Shown here: positions 44,322 through 52,966 of the stretch, piece by piece | How positions within the stretch are numbered: the stretch's first letter is position 1 | Layout of the letters: every line of letters starts with the position of its first letter | NCBI GenBank assembly: GCA_016872495.1 | Contig: VGZT01000003.1 | Location: 1-64,000, forward strand | DNA length: 64,000 bases | Direction of reading: 5' to 3' | DNA from: SAR202 cluster bacterium | Lineage (GTDB): Bacteria > Chloroflexota > Dehalococcoidia > Lucifugimonadales > Lucifugimonadaceae | The notes under the pieces: generated by a model | Told to the model about the DNA's origin: nothing | The model's input: the letters and a program-made list of their open reading frames with translations, nothing else | Databases searched by the model: none | Translations under genes and position numbers: made by a program

Positions 44322-44355
44322 AAAAAACGCAGGGGCGGTCACAACCGCCCCTGCG
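44322..44355 (-). terminator. Rho-independent terminator after the acyl/acetyl-CoA synthetase gene
   Basis: On the minus strand a perfect 12-bp stem (44344-44355 with 44328-44339) closes a TGTG loop and is followed by six T residues. It lies about 58 bp after the synthetase stop. Its loop and core (GGGGCGG-TTGTGA-CCGCCCC) are almost the same as in the peroxiredoxin terminator. Confidence 0.95.
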
Positions 44356-44412
44356 CTGGCCACTGATGGCAGCCGGGTGCATCCCGGCAAGCATCGCTTC
44401 CCCGTGACGGCC

Positions 44413-46170
44413 CTAGTCTTCTTCCAGCGTCGATGTGTCCCCTTCCGGCAGCCCCAGCTCCCTGGCCTTGAGCAGGCGCCGCATGATCTTGCCCGACCTT
44501 GTCTTGGGTAGCGATGGCACGAAGTCGATCTCGCGCGGGGCGACCGCCGACGAGAGCTTCTGCCGGGCGAAACGCATGAGCTCTGCGCGCAGCTCTGGCG
44601 TGGGCTCGTGACCGGGCTTCAACGAAACGAATGCCTTGACGACCTCCATCGCGATGGGGTCCGGCTTGCCGATCACCCCTGCCTCAGCTACCGCCGGGTG
44701 TTCGATCAGGGCGCTTTCCACCTCGAACGGTCCAACGAGGTGGCCGGCGGTGTTGATCACGTCGTCGGCGCGCCCTTCGAACCAGAAGTAGCCGTCCTTG
44801 TCCATCGCGGCGCGGTCGCCGGTGATGTACCAGCCCTTCTTGAAGCGGGAGTTGTACATGTCCGCGTTGCGCCAGTAGTTATGGAACTGCGACGGCCAGC
44901 CGGGCCGTACTGCCAGCAGGCCGCGTATATCCGGCCCTACCGGGTTGTACTTGTCGTCGAGGATCCCCATCTCGATCCCGGGCAACGGCCGCCCCATCGA
45001 GCCCGGGCGGATCTCCATCGACTGGTAGTTGGCGCACATGATGGCCCCGGTTTCGGTCTGCCACCAGTTGTCGTGAATGCCCATTCCGAAGACCCGCTTG
45101 CCCCAGATCACGCCTTCGGGATTAAGTGGCTCACCGACGCTCGCGATGAATCGCAGTGATGAGAAATTGATGCCTTTCATCGGCTCGTCGCCCGCCCGCA
45201 TGAGCATTCGGATCGCAGTCGGCGCCGTGTACCAGATGTTGACCTGGTGCTTCTCGATCAGCTGGTACCACTTCCGGGCGCTCAGGCCACCCTCGTAGAT
45301 CAGCTGGGTGACGCCGTTGGTCCACGGGGCCAGCATCCCGTAGGAGGTTCCGGTCACCCAGCCCGGATCGGCCGTGCACCAGTAAATGTCGCCCGGGTGC
45401 ATGTCCAGGGCCCACTTGCCGGTCAAGTACTGCTGGACCACCGCCTGGTGCCGGTGAACGGCCCCCTTTGGCTTGCCGGTGGTGCCTGACGTGTAGTGCA
45501 TGATCGAGTAGTCGTACTGGCTGGTATTCACGATCTTGAAATCCGCGGCGGCGGCCGACATCAGCTTCTCGTAGCTGAGGTCGTTCCCTTCCAGCGGCTT
45601 GGGATCGCGGTTGCCCTTGTTGATGATGACGATGTGCTGCAGGTCCGGGCAATCCGGCAGGATCCGCGTGATTTTCCGCTTCAGATCGGGCGACGTGATG
45701 AGGATGGTTGCGCCGGAGTCGACCAGCCGGTCGCGCACCGGGTCCGGACCGAAAGCCGAGAAGAGCGGCCCGACGATCCCACCAGCCTTCAGGACACCAA
45801 AGAACGCGAAGTAGAGCTCAGGGACCCGGTCCAGGAAGATGAAGACGCGATCGCCCTTCTTCAGGCCGAGCTTGGTTACGACGTTGGCGAAACGGTCGCT
45901 GCGCTCCTTGAGCTGCGTGTAGGTGTACTGCTCCTGCTCGCCGTTCTTGCCTTCCCAGATCATGGCCACGCGGGAGCCATTGCCGTGCGCGACGTGCCGG
46001 TCGATCGCCTCGTAGGCCTTGTTCAGCCCGCCGCCCGGGAGCCAGTCGAGCTCGCGATAGACATCCCACCACGAGAACGACTTGCGGGCCCGTTCGTAGT
46101 CGGCCAGGCCGGGCTTCACCTTCAGTTTGCTGACCGCGGATTTCTCGATGGGGTCGTATTGCAAAGCCAC
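44413..46170 (-). CDS. Acetyl-CoA synthetase-like AMP-forming acyl-CoA ligase
   Basis: A 585-aa ANL-superfamily ligase. Adenylation motifs: IMHYTSGTTGKPKGAVH (P-loop), GIHDNWWQTETGAIMC (A5-type, with the W-W-Q-T-E-T of acetyl-CoA synthetases), GWYITGDRAAMDKDGYFWF (A7) and GRADDVINTAGHLVGPFEVE (A8). The final catalytic Lys is in LPKTRSGKIMRRLLK. It is shorter than E. coli Acs (about 650 aa) and closest to the Bacillus AcsA type; acetate or propionate are the most likely substrates. It is divergent from the class III CoA-transferase gene, so organic-acid activation could be shared. Confidence 0.92.
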   Translation of the reverse strand: MALQYDPIEKSAVSKLKVKPGLADYERARKSFSWWDVYRELDWLPGGGLNKAYEAIDRHVAHGNGSRVAMIWEGKNGEQEQYTYTQLKERSDRFANVVTKLGLKKGDRVFIFLDRVPELYFAFFGVLKAGGIVGPLFSAFGPDPVRDRLVDSGATILITSPDLKRKITRILPDCPDLQHIVIINKGNRDPKPLEGNDLSYEKLMSAAAADFKIVNTSQYDYSIMHYTSGTTGKPKGAVHRHQAVVQQYLTGKWALDMHPGDIYWCTADPGWVTGTSYGMLAPWTNGVTQLIYEGGLSARKWYQLIEKHQVNIWYTAPTAIRMLMRAGDEPMKGINFSSLRFIASVGEPLNPEGVIWGKRVFGMGIHDNWWQTETGAIMCANYQSMEIRPGSMGRPLPGIEMGILDDKYNPVGPDIRGLLAVRPGWPSQFHNYWRNADMYNSRFKKGWYITGDRAAMDKDGYFWFEGRADDVINTAGHLVGPFEVESALIEHPAVAEAGVIGKPDPIAMEVVKAFVSLKPGHEPTPELRAELMRFARQKLSSAVAPREIDFVPSLPKTRSGKIMRRLLKARELGLPEGDTSTLEED

Positions 46171-46262
46171 CCTCCGGAAGCGGTAGAGTCGTTATTCCCG
46201 GCCGGCTGACGGCCCGGGCCGCGCTCTGGCGAGGGCTAGCAATATATAGGAGGTGAAGCGTC

Positions 46263-47405
46263 GTGTTCCAGCAAAAGGGGACGTCACCCCCGCTGGCCGG
46301 CGTTCGAGTCCTCGACCTCGGCAGGTACCACGCCGCGCCGCGCTGTGCAGCCGAGCTCGGCCGCCTGGGCGCCGAGGTGATCAAGGTCGAGCCGATCGGC
46401 GGCGAGGAAAGCCGGTTGGTTGGCCCCCAGCACGGCGGCGTGAGCATCGCCTGGGCGTTGCAGAACTCTGCAAAGCGCAGCGTAGCGATCGACCTCCGCA
46501 GCGAAGCGGGCCGCGGACTGCTAAGACGTCTCGCCCCGCTTTCCGACGTGGTGGTCCAGAACTTCCGCCCGGGCGTCATCGAAGAAATGGGGCTTGCATA
46601 CGAATTCCTGCATGCCGCCAACCGGCGGCTCATCCTGGTGAACATCTCCGGGTTCGGAGGGTCCGATCGGCGCCCCGCCTTCGATCCGGTGCTCCAGGCG
46701 ACTTCGGGACTGATGTCACTGAACGGGGACCCGGCCGGAGAGCCCTTCCTGATCCCATTCCCGGTGGTCGATCGCCTGGCCGCCATGAACGCAACCGTTG
46801 CCACGCTGGCCGCGCTGCTGGAAACCGGCCGGTCCGGTGAGGGACGGGAGATCGAAGTCACCCTGGCCGACGCAGCGCTGTCGACGGTCGAGACGCCGCT
46901 GGCTGCCTACCTGATAACCGGCGAGACGCCCGAACGGGCCGGCAACGCGACCGGGCTAGGGAACGCCTTTGCGTGTCGCGATGGCCAGGTTTACATTGGC
47001 GACTACGGCTCCGACCGCGTATTTGGCAGGCTGGCCCGGCACCTGGGCCGGCCCGGCTGGCCGAGCGAGCCGCGCTTCTCCACCCGCTCTGCTCGAATCG
47101 AGAACAGCGGTCTCATCGAGGCGGCGCTGGTCAACTGGTGCGAGTCGCTTGACGTCGCCGTTGCCGTCGCCTCGCTGGAAGCCGCCGAAATCCCGTGCGG
47201 GCGGGTGAACGACATCCCGCGTGCTGCCTCTAAAGGCGCGGCCGGCTGGGACCCGCGGGCCGCCCTGGCGAACCACGAGGGGCTCAGGGCGCACACCCGG
47301 CAGGCGCCTCGCCCGGGTGAGCACACCGATGAGGTCCTGACCGCGCTGCTCGGGTGCTCGGCATCCGAGATTTCGGAAATGCGACAGGCGGGGACCATAG
47401 CCTGA
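46263..47405 (+). CDS. Class III (CaiB/BaiF) CoA-transferase
   Basis: A 380-aa family III CoA-transferase that moves CoA between carboxylic acids. PLAGVRVLDLGRYHAAPRCA and AEVIKVEPIGGEESR form the N-terminal CoA-binding fold. The catalytic Asp lies in PAFDPVLQATSGLMSLNGD. FPVVDRLAAMNATVATLAAL and GEGREIEVTLADAAL follow in the usual order. A strong AGGAGGTG lies eight bases before the GTG start. The gene is shorter than typical formyl- or carnitine-type enzymes but has all core parts. Substrate unknown. Confidence 0.9.
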   Translation: MFQQKGTSPPLAGVRVLDLGRYHAAPRCAAELGRLGAEVIKVEPIGGEESRLVGPQHGGVSIAWALQNSAKRSVAIDLRSEAGRGLLRRLAPLSDVVVQNFRPGVIEEMGLAYEFLHAANRRLILVNISGFGGSDRRPAFDPVLQATSGLMSLNGDPAGEPFLIPFPVVDRLAAMNATVATLAALLETGRSGEGREIEVTLADAALSTVETPLAAYLITGETPERAGNATGLGNAFACRDGQVYIGDYGSDRVFGRLARHLGRPGWPSEPRFSTRSARIENSGLIEAALVNWCESLDVAVAVASLEAAEIPCGRVNDIPRAASKGAAGWDPRAALANHEGLRAHTRQAPRPGEHTDEVLTALLGCSASEISEMRQAGTIA

Positions 47406-47588
47406 TGGTGAAATCTCCACAACGTGACTCGCCTGTGAGTAAAGAGCGGAGAACCGATTGCCAGCCGACCCTAGGATTTAGCGGGGTCCATCCTCTACCT
47501 TGAACGTGCGTGGAGTTCACCGGCACGGTACGCTATATGCGTTGATTCGCCCGGGCGGCTTTGCCCCGTTCAATCGAGGTGTACTCCC

Positions 47589-48065
47589 GTGAAGGTCATT
47601 TTTCTGCAGGACGTGCTGCCCATCGGGCACGCTGGTGACGTGAAGGAAGTCAAGGACGGCTACGGCCGCAACTACCTCCTTCCGCGCAAGCTGGCCGCAC
47701 TGGCGACCAGCGACGCGCTCGCCAGGGTCTCATCGTTGCGGGCCTCGGCCCAGGATCGCCGGGACCGTGAGAAGACGGACTGGTCATCGGTAGCGGCGGC
47801 GCTGGAAGGCAAGCCGGTCGTCATCAAGATGCGGGCCGGGCCCACAGGCAAGCTGTACGGCTCGGTCACCACATCGGCGATCGCCGAGCGTCTCTCGGAA
47901 GCGGCGGGGCGGCCGGTCGATCGCCGGGGCATTCGCATCCCGGAGCCGGTCCGGCAAGTCGGGCAGAGCAAAGTGCACGTCAGGCTTCACGAGGGAATCG
48001 AGCTGGACCTCAATCTGGTTGTGGAACCTGAGACGCCGGAAGGTGCGACCACCCCCGGCGGGTAG
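47589..48065 (+). CDS. rplI: Large ribosomal subunit protein bL9
   Basis: A 158-aa ribosomal protein. The N-terminal signature MKVIFLQDVLPIGHAGDVKE and VKDGYGRNYLLPRKLA is textbook bL9, followed by the long connecting helix and the C-terminal RNA-binding domain (KLYGSVTTSAIAERL, VHVRLHEGIELDLNLVVEPE). The GTG start is in the conserved place. It leads the replication operon (dnaB starts 30 bp on), the rplI-dnaB order being widely conserved. The usual rpsF-ssb-rpsR upstream genes are not here. The 183 bp upstream hold no gene; its promoter is presumably there. Confidence 0.97.
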   Translation: MKVIFLQDVLPIGHAGDVKEVKDGYGRNYLLPRKLAALATSDALARVSSLRASAQDRRDREKTDWSSVAAALEGKPVVIKMRAGPTGKLYGSVTTSAIAERLSEAAGRPVDRRGIRIPEPVRQVGQSKVHVRLHEGIELDLNLVVEPETPEGATTPGG

Positions 48066-48095
48066 CAGGCCTCGACGGCCTGGGCGAAGGGGAAC

Positions 48096-49478
48096 TTGCT
48101 CGCGGAACGTCTGCCACCCCACGACATACAGGCCGAAGACGCTGCAATAGGATCGCTGCTGATCGACGGCAACGCGATCACCCGGGTCCTTGGCTTTCTC
48201 GAACCCGATCACTTCTACCGCGAGCGGAACCGCTGGGTCTATGAGGCGTGCCGTGCGCTGTTTGATCGCGATGACGCGATCAACCAGGTCACGGTCTCGC
48301 ACGAGCTGGAGAGCAAGGGTCGCCTGGCCGAGGTCGGCGGCAGCGGCTACCTCAGCTACCTGGTCTCGACGACTCCCACGTCCGTTCATGTAGAGCACTA
48401 CGCGCGCATCATCCAGCGCACCGCCGTCATGCGGCGCCTGATCTCGACCGCCAACGAGATCGCCACCATCGGCTACGGCGACAGCGCGGATGTCGACGCG
48501 GCAATCAGCCATGCGGAAGACCTGCTCTTCAAGGTGCGTACCGGTCACACCGGGCGCGACTTCACCCCGTTGCGCAGCGCGCTCGACAGCTACCTTGAAG
48601 ACACGACTTCCGTGCCGGAGGCCGGCGACCGGTCGCGCGCCCCGGTGCTCACCGGGTTCAAGGACCTCGACGCCCTGCTGGGCGGCATGCACCGTTCCGA
48701 CATGATCGTGCTGGCGGCGCGACCGAGCATCGGAAAGAGCACGCTCGCCCTGAACGTGTGCCGCAACGCTGCCGCGGAAGGGGCGAAGGTCGGCATCTTC
48801 AGCCTCGAAATGGGGCGGGAGCAAATCGCGATGCGTTTGCTTTCCGCGGAGGCGCGCGTCGACACCAATCGACTGCGCAGGCGCCTGACCGATCAGCACG
48901 AGGACGCACGGATCCTCGACTCGATCGGTGTGCTGTCCGACTTCCCGATCTATGTCGACGACACACCGGTGCAGACGCCGGCGGAGATGCGCGCAAAGGC
49001 GCGCAGGCTCCAGATGGAGCACGGCCTCGACATGCTGCTGGTCGACTACATGCAGCTCATCTACGGCAGCAACCGACGGGGCGATCCCAACCGGGTGCAG
49101 GAGATGAGCGAGATCTCCCGGTCTCTCAAGGCGATGGCGCGCGACCTCAACATCCCGGTCCTGGCGGTATCCCAGCTCAGCCGCGCCATCGAGCAACGTC
49201 CGTCACATCGCCCGGTGCTGTCCGACCTGCGAGAAAGCGGGAGCATCGAGCAGGATGCCGACATCGTGATGTTCATCCATCGCGAGGACAAGTACACATC
49301 ACCGGACGAATGGGCGCGCGAGCGTCCCGGCGAAGATTTCCCGCGCAACCTGGCCGAGATCATCGTCGCCAAGCACCGGCACGGGCCGACCGACAACGTG
49401 AGACTCGTGGTCCGGGAAGCGGTCGCCAGGTTCGACGACGCCGCGCGGATCGGCGTACGCACCAGCGAGCACGTCTAG
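48096..49478 (+). CDS. dnaB: Replicative DNA helicase DnaB
   Basis: A 460-aa hexameric replicative helicase. The N-terminal domain has PPHDIQAEDAAIGSLLIDG. The RecA-like core has LAARPSIGKSTLALNVCRNA (Walker A), FSLEMGREQIAMRLLSAEA, MLLVDYMQLIYG (Walker B) and SQLSRAIEQRPSHRPVLSDL with the Arg finger region. It lacks any intein. The TTG start is preceded by AAGGGGAAC. It is followed after 3 bp by a DnaD-domain gene and then the loader ATPase, a primosome arrangement like that of Firmicutes. Confidence 0.97.
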   Translation: MLAERLPPHDIQAEDAAIGSLLIDGNAITRVLGFLEPDHFYRERNRWVYEACRALFDRDDAINQVTVSHELESKGRLAEVGGSGYLSYLVSTTPTSVHVEHYARIIQRTAVMRRLISTANEIATIGYGDSADVDAAISHAEDLLFKVRTGHTGRDFTPLRSALDSYLEDTTSVPEAGDRSRAPVLTGFKDLDALLGGMHRSDMIVLAARPSIGKSTLALNVCRNAAAEGAKVGIFSLEMGREQIAMRLLSAEARVDTNRLRRRLTDQHEDARILDSIGVLSDFPIYVDDTPVQTPAEMRAKARRLQMEHGLDMLLVDYMQLIYGSNRRGDPNRVQEMSEISRSLKAMARDLNIPVLAVSQLSRAIEQRPSHRPVLSDLRESGSIEQDADIVMFIHREDKYTSPDEWARERPGEDFPRNLAEIIVAKHRHGPTDNVRLVVREAVARFDDAARIGVRTSEHV

Positions 49479-49481
49479 GCC

Positions 49482-50180
49482 GTGGGCGACGGCTTCCCTT
49501 CGGGCGTGGGCTTCACGCCGGTGCCCTCGCCGTTGCTGGGGAACCTCCTTGCGGAGATTTCTGACCCGGCAGAACTGCGGGTCACGCTTCGTTTCATCTG
49601 GCTGGTGAACCAGAAGAAGGGAATTCCGCGTCCGGTCCGCCTCGACGAGCTGGCAGCCGATCGCGTCATCGCCGCCGCGCTCGGGGCCCGCGGCGATGCG
49701 CTCGAGTCGAAGGTTGCGGGGGCCCTGCAGGCCGCAGTGGACCGCGGGACGCTGTTGGAACTGGAGGGTGAGGAGATCCCTGCCTTCGTGTTGAACACGG
49801 AGCCAGAGCGACGGGCGGTTGCACGGTTGAAGCGGAACCGGGTGGGCGATCGAGCGCGGGGCGAGGTACGTGCAGAGCCAGCGCCGGTGGTGCCGGAGAA
49901 GCCCAACATCTTCGTCCTCTATGAGCAGAACATCGGGCCCCTGACGCCGATCGTCGGGCAGATTCTGAACGACGCACGGCTCTCGTTCCCTGAAGAATGG
50001 ATCAAGGAAGCGATCCAGATCGCGGTGGCGAACAACGCCCGGAACTGGAAATACGTGTCGGCGATCCTGGATCGCTGGGCGAGTGAAGGCAGGTCACGTG
50101 AACAACCTGGACGAGATCTTCAAGAAGATCGCCTCGAGCCGTACCGAAGGGCCTACGGCCGGTACATCAAGCGAGGCTGA
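49482..50180 (+). CDS. DnaD-domain replication initiation protein
   Basis: A 232-aa protein. The N-terminal ~100 residues are a winged-helix-like part (LRFIWLVNQKKGIPRPVRLD). The C-terminal DnaD/DnaB_2 domain is NIFVLYEQNIGPLTPIVGQI, WIKEAIQIAVANNARNWKYV and SAILDRWASEG, ending in the diagnostic Y-x-x-x-I-L-x-x-W. DnaD proteins remodel DNA at origins and recruit the helicase loader. The gene begins 3 bp after dnaB and overlaps the next start, so the three are translationally coupled. Confidence 0.88.
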   Translation: MGDGFPSGVGFTPVPSPLLGNLLAEISDPAELRVTLRFIWLVNQKKGIPRPVRLDELAADRVIAAALGARGDALESKVAGALQAAVDRGTLLELEGEEIPAFVLNTEPERRAVARLKRNRVGDRARGEVRAEPAPVVPEKPNIFVLYEQNIGPLTPIVGQILNDARLSFPEEWIKEAIQIAVANNARNWKYVSAILDRWASEGRSREQPGRDLQEDRLEPYRRAYGRYIKRG

Positions 50181-51510
50181 CTCCTCCCCGGTCGAGCGGG
50201 ACTGCGAGATCTGCGGAGGCCTGCGCTGGCTCGCGGTCGATGCACCCGTCGGCTCTGATAGCTTCGGGAAGGTACGCGCTTGCGAGTGCCAGGCGTCGGC
50301 CTGGGGCGCCGCCCAGGGCGAACTCCTGCGACGTTACAGCCAGCTCGGGCCGCTCTCTCGGCTCACCTTTTCGAACCTTCAACCCGAGGGGCGATCGGGC
50401 TTCGCTGAGCCCGCTACCTTTCGAAAGACGCTGCAGGCGGCAAAAGCCTTTGCCAACGACCCTCACGGCTGGCTCGTGATCCTCGGCCCCAGCGGATGCG
50501 GGAAGACTCACCTCGCTGCGGCAGTCGCCAACGCCCTGCTCCAGGCGGGAAAGCCGGCGCTGTATTCCTCGGCACTGGACCTGATGGACCACCTCCGTTC
50601 TACCTACGACGCGTACTCGCCGATCGCCTACGACGGCCTGCTGCAGCGGATCACGGACGCGCCGGTGCTCATCATCGACGACGTTGGCGTCCAGACGTCT
50701 TCGCCCTGGGCCATGGAGAAGCTCGACCAGATCTTGAGCCGGCGCTATAACGCCCGACGCCCCACCGTGATTACTTCATCCGAGACCGAATCAGAGTTCC
50801 CGGAGCGCCTCCGGACGCGCCTGCTTGACCCGGTGCTCGCGACGGTGTGCCGGGTCGCTCCCGCGCGGGTCGCGACCGAATGGGATAGCGGCGGTATCCA
50901 GCCCGCCCTGCTCGAACAGCTCACTTTCGAGAGGTTCGATGTCGGGCCCGGCAAGTCGGCCACCGAGGCTGGCGCTTCTCTGCGGGCTGCGCTCCGCGCC
51001 TGCAGGGAGTTCGCCCGGACGCCCGACGGCTGGCTGCTGCTGACCGGGCCAACCGGGACCGGGAAGACCCACCTGGCGATCGCGATCGCCGGGCAGCGAC
51101 TGCGGGACGGCGCATCGGTTGTGTTCACGTTCGTGCCCGACTTGCTGGATCACCTGCGAATGGCGTTTGCGCCAGAGAGCCGTGTGAGCTACGACACGCT
51201 ATTCGAGCAAGTGAAGTCGACCGAGTTGCTGATACTGGACGATCTAGGATCGGAGAGCGCTACTCCCTGGGCGGAAGAAAAGCTGTACCAGTTAATCGTT
51301 CACAGACATAATATGCGGCTTCCGACCGTGATCACGAGTCGGCTGACCCTGGACCCGGCTGAAGAGGATTCGGGAGCGCGGGCGTCCCGCCGTTCGTCGA
51401 CGCGCCGGACGTCGTTCACCGACGCGATCGGGTCCCGCCTGAAGGACCAGCGGGTCGTGACGATCCTGCCCCTCATTGCACCTGACTATCGTGACGAGGC
51501 GAAGAGATGA
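50098..51510 (+). CDS. DnaC/DnaI-like helicase loader with two tandem AAA+ ATPase modules
   Basis: A 470-aa protein. Residues 36-64 form a probable zinc site (CEIC...CEC), as in DnaI. The first AAA+ module has Walker A GPSGCGKT (130-137) and Walker B LIIDD (191-195). The second has GPTGTGKT (317-324) and LLILDD (377-382). The halves align along their length: LMDHLRSTY/LLDHLRMAF, SSPWAMEKLDQI/ATPWAEEKLYQL, RRPTVITSS/MRLPTVITSR. Both also share a preceding LTF-type linker and a late Arg (TRLLD/SRLKD). Typical loaders have one module and 200-330 aa. GTG at 50098 was chosen (another at 50083). It overlaps dnaD and the following hydrolase gene. It probably loads DnaB; the duplication suggests a dimer fused in one chain. 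Confidence 0.9.
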   Translation: MNNLDEIFKKIASSRTEGPTAGTSSEADSSPVERDCEICGGLRWLAVDAPVGSDSFGKVRACECQASAWGAAQGELLRRYSQLGPLSRLTFSNLQPEGRSGFAEPATFRKTLQAAKAFANDPHGWLVILGPSGCGKTHLAAAVANALLQAGKPALYSSALDLMDHLRSTYDAYSPIAYDGLLQRITDAPVLIIDDVGVQTSSPWAMEKLDQILSRRYNARRPTVITSSETESEFPERLRTRLLDPVLATVCRVAPARVATEWDSGGIQPALLEQLTFERFDVGPGKSATEAGASLRAALRACREFARTPDGWLLLTGPTGTGKTHLAIAIAGQRLRDGASVVFTFVPDLLDHLRMAFAPESRVSYDTLFEQVKSTELLILDDLGSESATPWAEEKLYQLIVHRHNMRLPTVITSRLTLDPAEEDSGARASRRSSTRRTSFTDAIGSRLKDQRVVTILPLIAPDYRDEAKR

Positions 51511-52478
51511 CCCGCGGCAGCGTTCAGCGCGAGATCGTGCGCAAGAAGTTCAAGAAGGGCCCGGCGGTCGAAATCCCCGTCGCCACGATCACCGGGGTCA
51601 AGGACGGGCCGACGTTTGTATTCATGGCCGGGATGCACGCCGGCGAATACGCCGGCATCAAGGCCGCCCAGAAGCTGATCCAGAGCACCACCCCCGGGAT
51701 GCTCAAGGGCCGGCTGATCGTGATCCCGGTTATCTCGACCCGTGCGTTCATGATGCGGAACATGCAGCTGTCCCCGGTCGACCAGCGGGAGGTTCACTAC
51801 TACGTTCCGGGCAGCCCCGATTCCAGCTACACCGAGTTCCAGGTCGACGTATTGTGGTCGATCATCAAGGACGCGACTTTTCTGATCGATACCCACGCTG
51901 GCGAGTTCGCACAGGCGCTCATGCCCTGGGTGCCGGTGCCGATGGTCGGCACCAGGCGGACGCAGGACGCGTCGGTAGCAATCGCCGAGGGTTACGGCGT
52001 CGAGTACATCGAGTTGCGCCGGGCGCGCGAGCGGATACCGGGCCTTGCGATCTACCTGGCCGAGCGAGGGATCGCGAACGTCTGGGCAGAGATCGGGAAG
52101 AACGGCCTGCCCACGCCCGAGGACATCGCGTTGCACTACGACGGTGCGGTTGCCGCGTTGCAGACCGCGGGCATGCTCTCGGGCGCCCCTCCGCGTCCGA
52201 AGCACAAGTACATCGGAAACCGGAGGGTCGCCATCAACGCCGCGCAGTCGGGGGTCTGGTACCCCGCGATCAAGGAAGGCGACATCGTCGAAAGAGGCCA
52301 GTACCTGGGCGAACTGAGGAACTACTTCGGCGACGTCCTTGACACCTACCGTGCGCCGTTCCGGGGGATCGTCCTCTACTACTGGTCGAGCTCGGCGATC
52401 AATCACCGCCGGCGTCCGCACGGCTACGACTGGCACTCGGGCCTGGTCAGCATCGCGAGCCTCGCCGAGGACGACTGA
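51507..52478 (+). CDS. Succinylglutamate desuccinylase/aspartoacylase-family zinc hydrolase
   Basis: A 323-aa M14-like zinc amidohydrolase. The zinc ligands are visible as FMAGMHAGEYAGIKAAQ (H-x2-E) and LIDTHAGEF (His). IPVISTRAFMMRNMQLSP carries the conserved Arg-Asn pair of the AstE/AspA family. GIANVWAEIGKNGLPTPEDI provides the catalytic Glu region, and the C-terminal beta domain starts at NAAQSGVWYPAIKEGDIVE. It is coupled to the helicase-loader gene by an ATGA overlap, though its work (hydrolysis of N-acyl amino acids or a related amide) is unrelated to replication. Substrate unknown. Confidence 0.88.
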   Translation: MTRGSVQREIVRKKFKKGPAVEIPVATITGVKDGPTFVFMAGMHAGEYAGIKAAQKLIQSTTPGMLKGRLIVIPVISTRAFMMRNMQLSPVDQREVHYYVPGSPDSSYTEFQVDVLWSIIKDATFLIDTHAGEFAQALMPWVPVPMVGTRRTQDASVAIAEGYGVEYIELRRARERIPGLAIYLAERGIANVWAEIGKNGLPTPEDIALHYDGAVAALQTAGMLSGAPPRPKHKYIGNRRVAINAAQSGVWYPAIKEGDIVERGQYLGELRNYFGDVLDTYRAPFRGIVLYYWSSSAINHRRRPHGYDWHSGLVSIASLAEDD

Positions 52479-52839
52479 CCGACGCCCCGACGGCCCCCTC
52501 TTCGACGCACGCGGCACCAGCCGGCCGCGGTTGCTCGCCTCCGTTCCCAAGGCGCCGAGGCCCGTACCGGCCACCAGCACGCGTTCGCCCCGGTCAGGAT
52601 TTCGCCTGGCAAATGCTCTCACGCCTTTCGTACATCCCATAACTCTCTACGCCTGTTTTCGTCGTCAACTGCAGGGGTCTGGTACTCCAAGGACCTTTGA
52701 CAGACGTGGCCCGTAGATACGCCTTAGCTTCAAGTCATCGGGCCTATCATGATCCGTAAAACAGCGCGATCAATTGCAGACTTTCCGCGGTGCAGTTCGC
52801 GTGTTGTACCGATTACCGTCGGTATTTGGCTGCATCCTA

Positions 52840-52870
52840 TTGACAACCGTAGTACCTCTCAGGCTAGGAT
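52840..52870 (+). promoter_or_regulatory. Sigma-70-type promoter for the first substrate-binding protein gene
   Basis: A perfect TTGACA at 52840-52845 and TAGGAT at 52865-52870 are separated by 19 bp, about 100 bp before the ATG. The spacing is slightly long, but the -35 is consensus and lies in a relatively AT-rich stretch. Confidence 0.6.
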
Positions 52871-52921
52871 TCGCCATTCGCCATGAACGCGCGAACTCTC
52901 AGACGACGCCGCGTCGATCGC

Positions 52922-52958
52922 GGGCATTGCGGAAGGAGACGGGCATTGCGGAAGGAGA
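52922..52958 (+). repeat. 19-bp tandem duplication carrying a Shine-Dalgarno sequence
   Basis: GGGCATTGCGGAAGGAGA occurs at 52922-52939 and again at 52941-52958 (period 19). The second AAGGAG is about nine bases before the ATG of the substrate-binding protein and is the working ribosome-binding site. The first is a spare copy further upstream. Confidence 0.75.
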
Positions 52959-52966
52959 TAGGTTCC

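Larger units (their letters stand above)
52479..52966. other. Non-coding leader region of the first ABC transporter set
   Basis: No gene is supported in these 488 bases. The part nearest the transporter is less GC-rich than the surrounding genes. It contains a promoter (52840-52870) and a duplicated ribosome-binding segment (52922-52958), listed separately. A TTGACA at 52697-52702 has no properly spaced -10. I see no clear terminator for the replication operon. Confidence 0.6.

Noticed and set aside
52490-52610. Minus-strand frame with a Rossmann-like ERVLVAGTGLGALG
   Set aside because: Only about 40 codons resemble anything, there is no start or continuation, and the frame runs antisense into the aspartoacylase-family gene.
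52697-52719. Second promoter in the transporter leader (TTGACA at 52697)
   Set aside because: The only -10-like sequence (TAGATA) is 11 bp away, too close for a functional pair.
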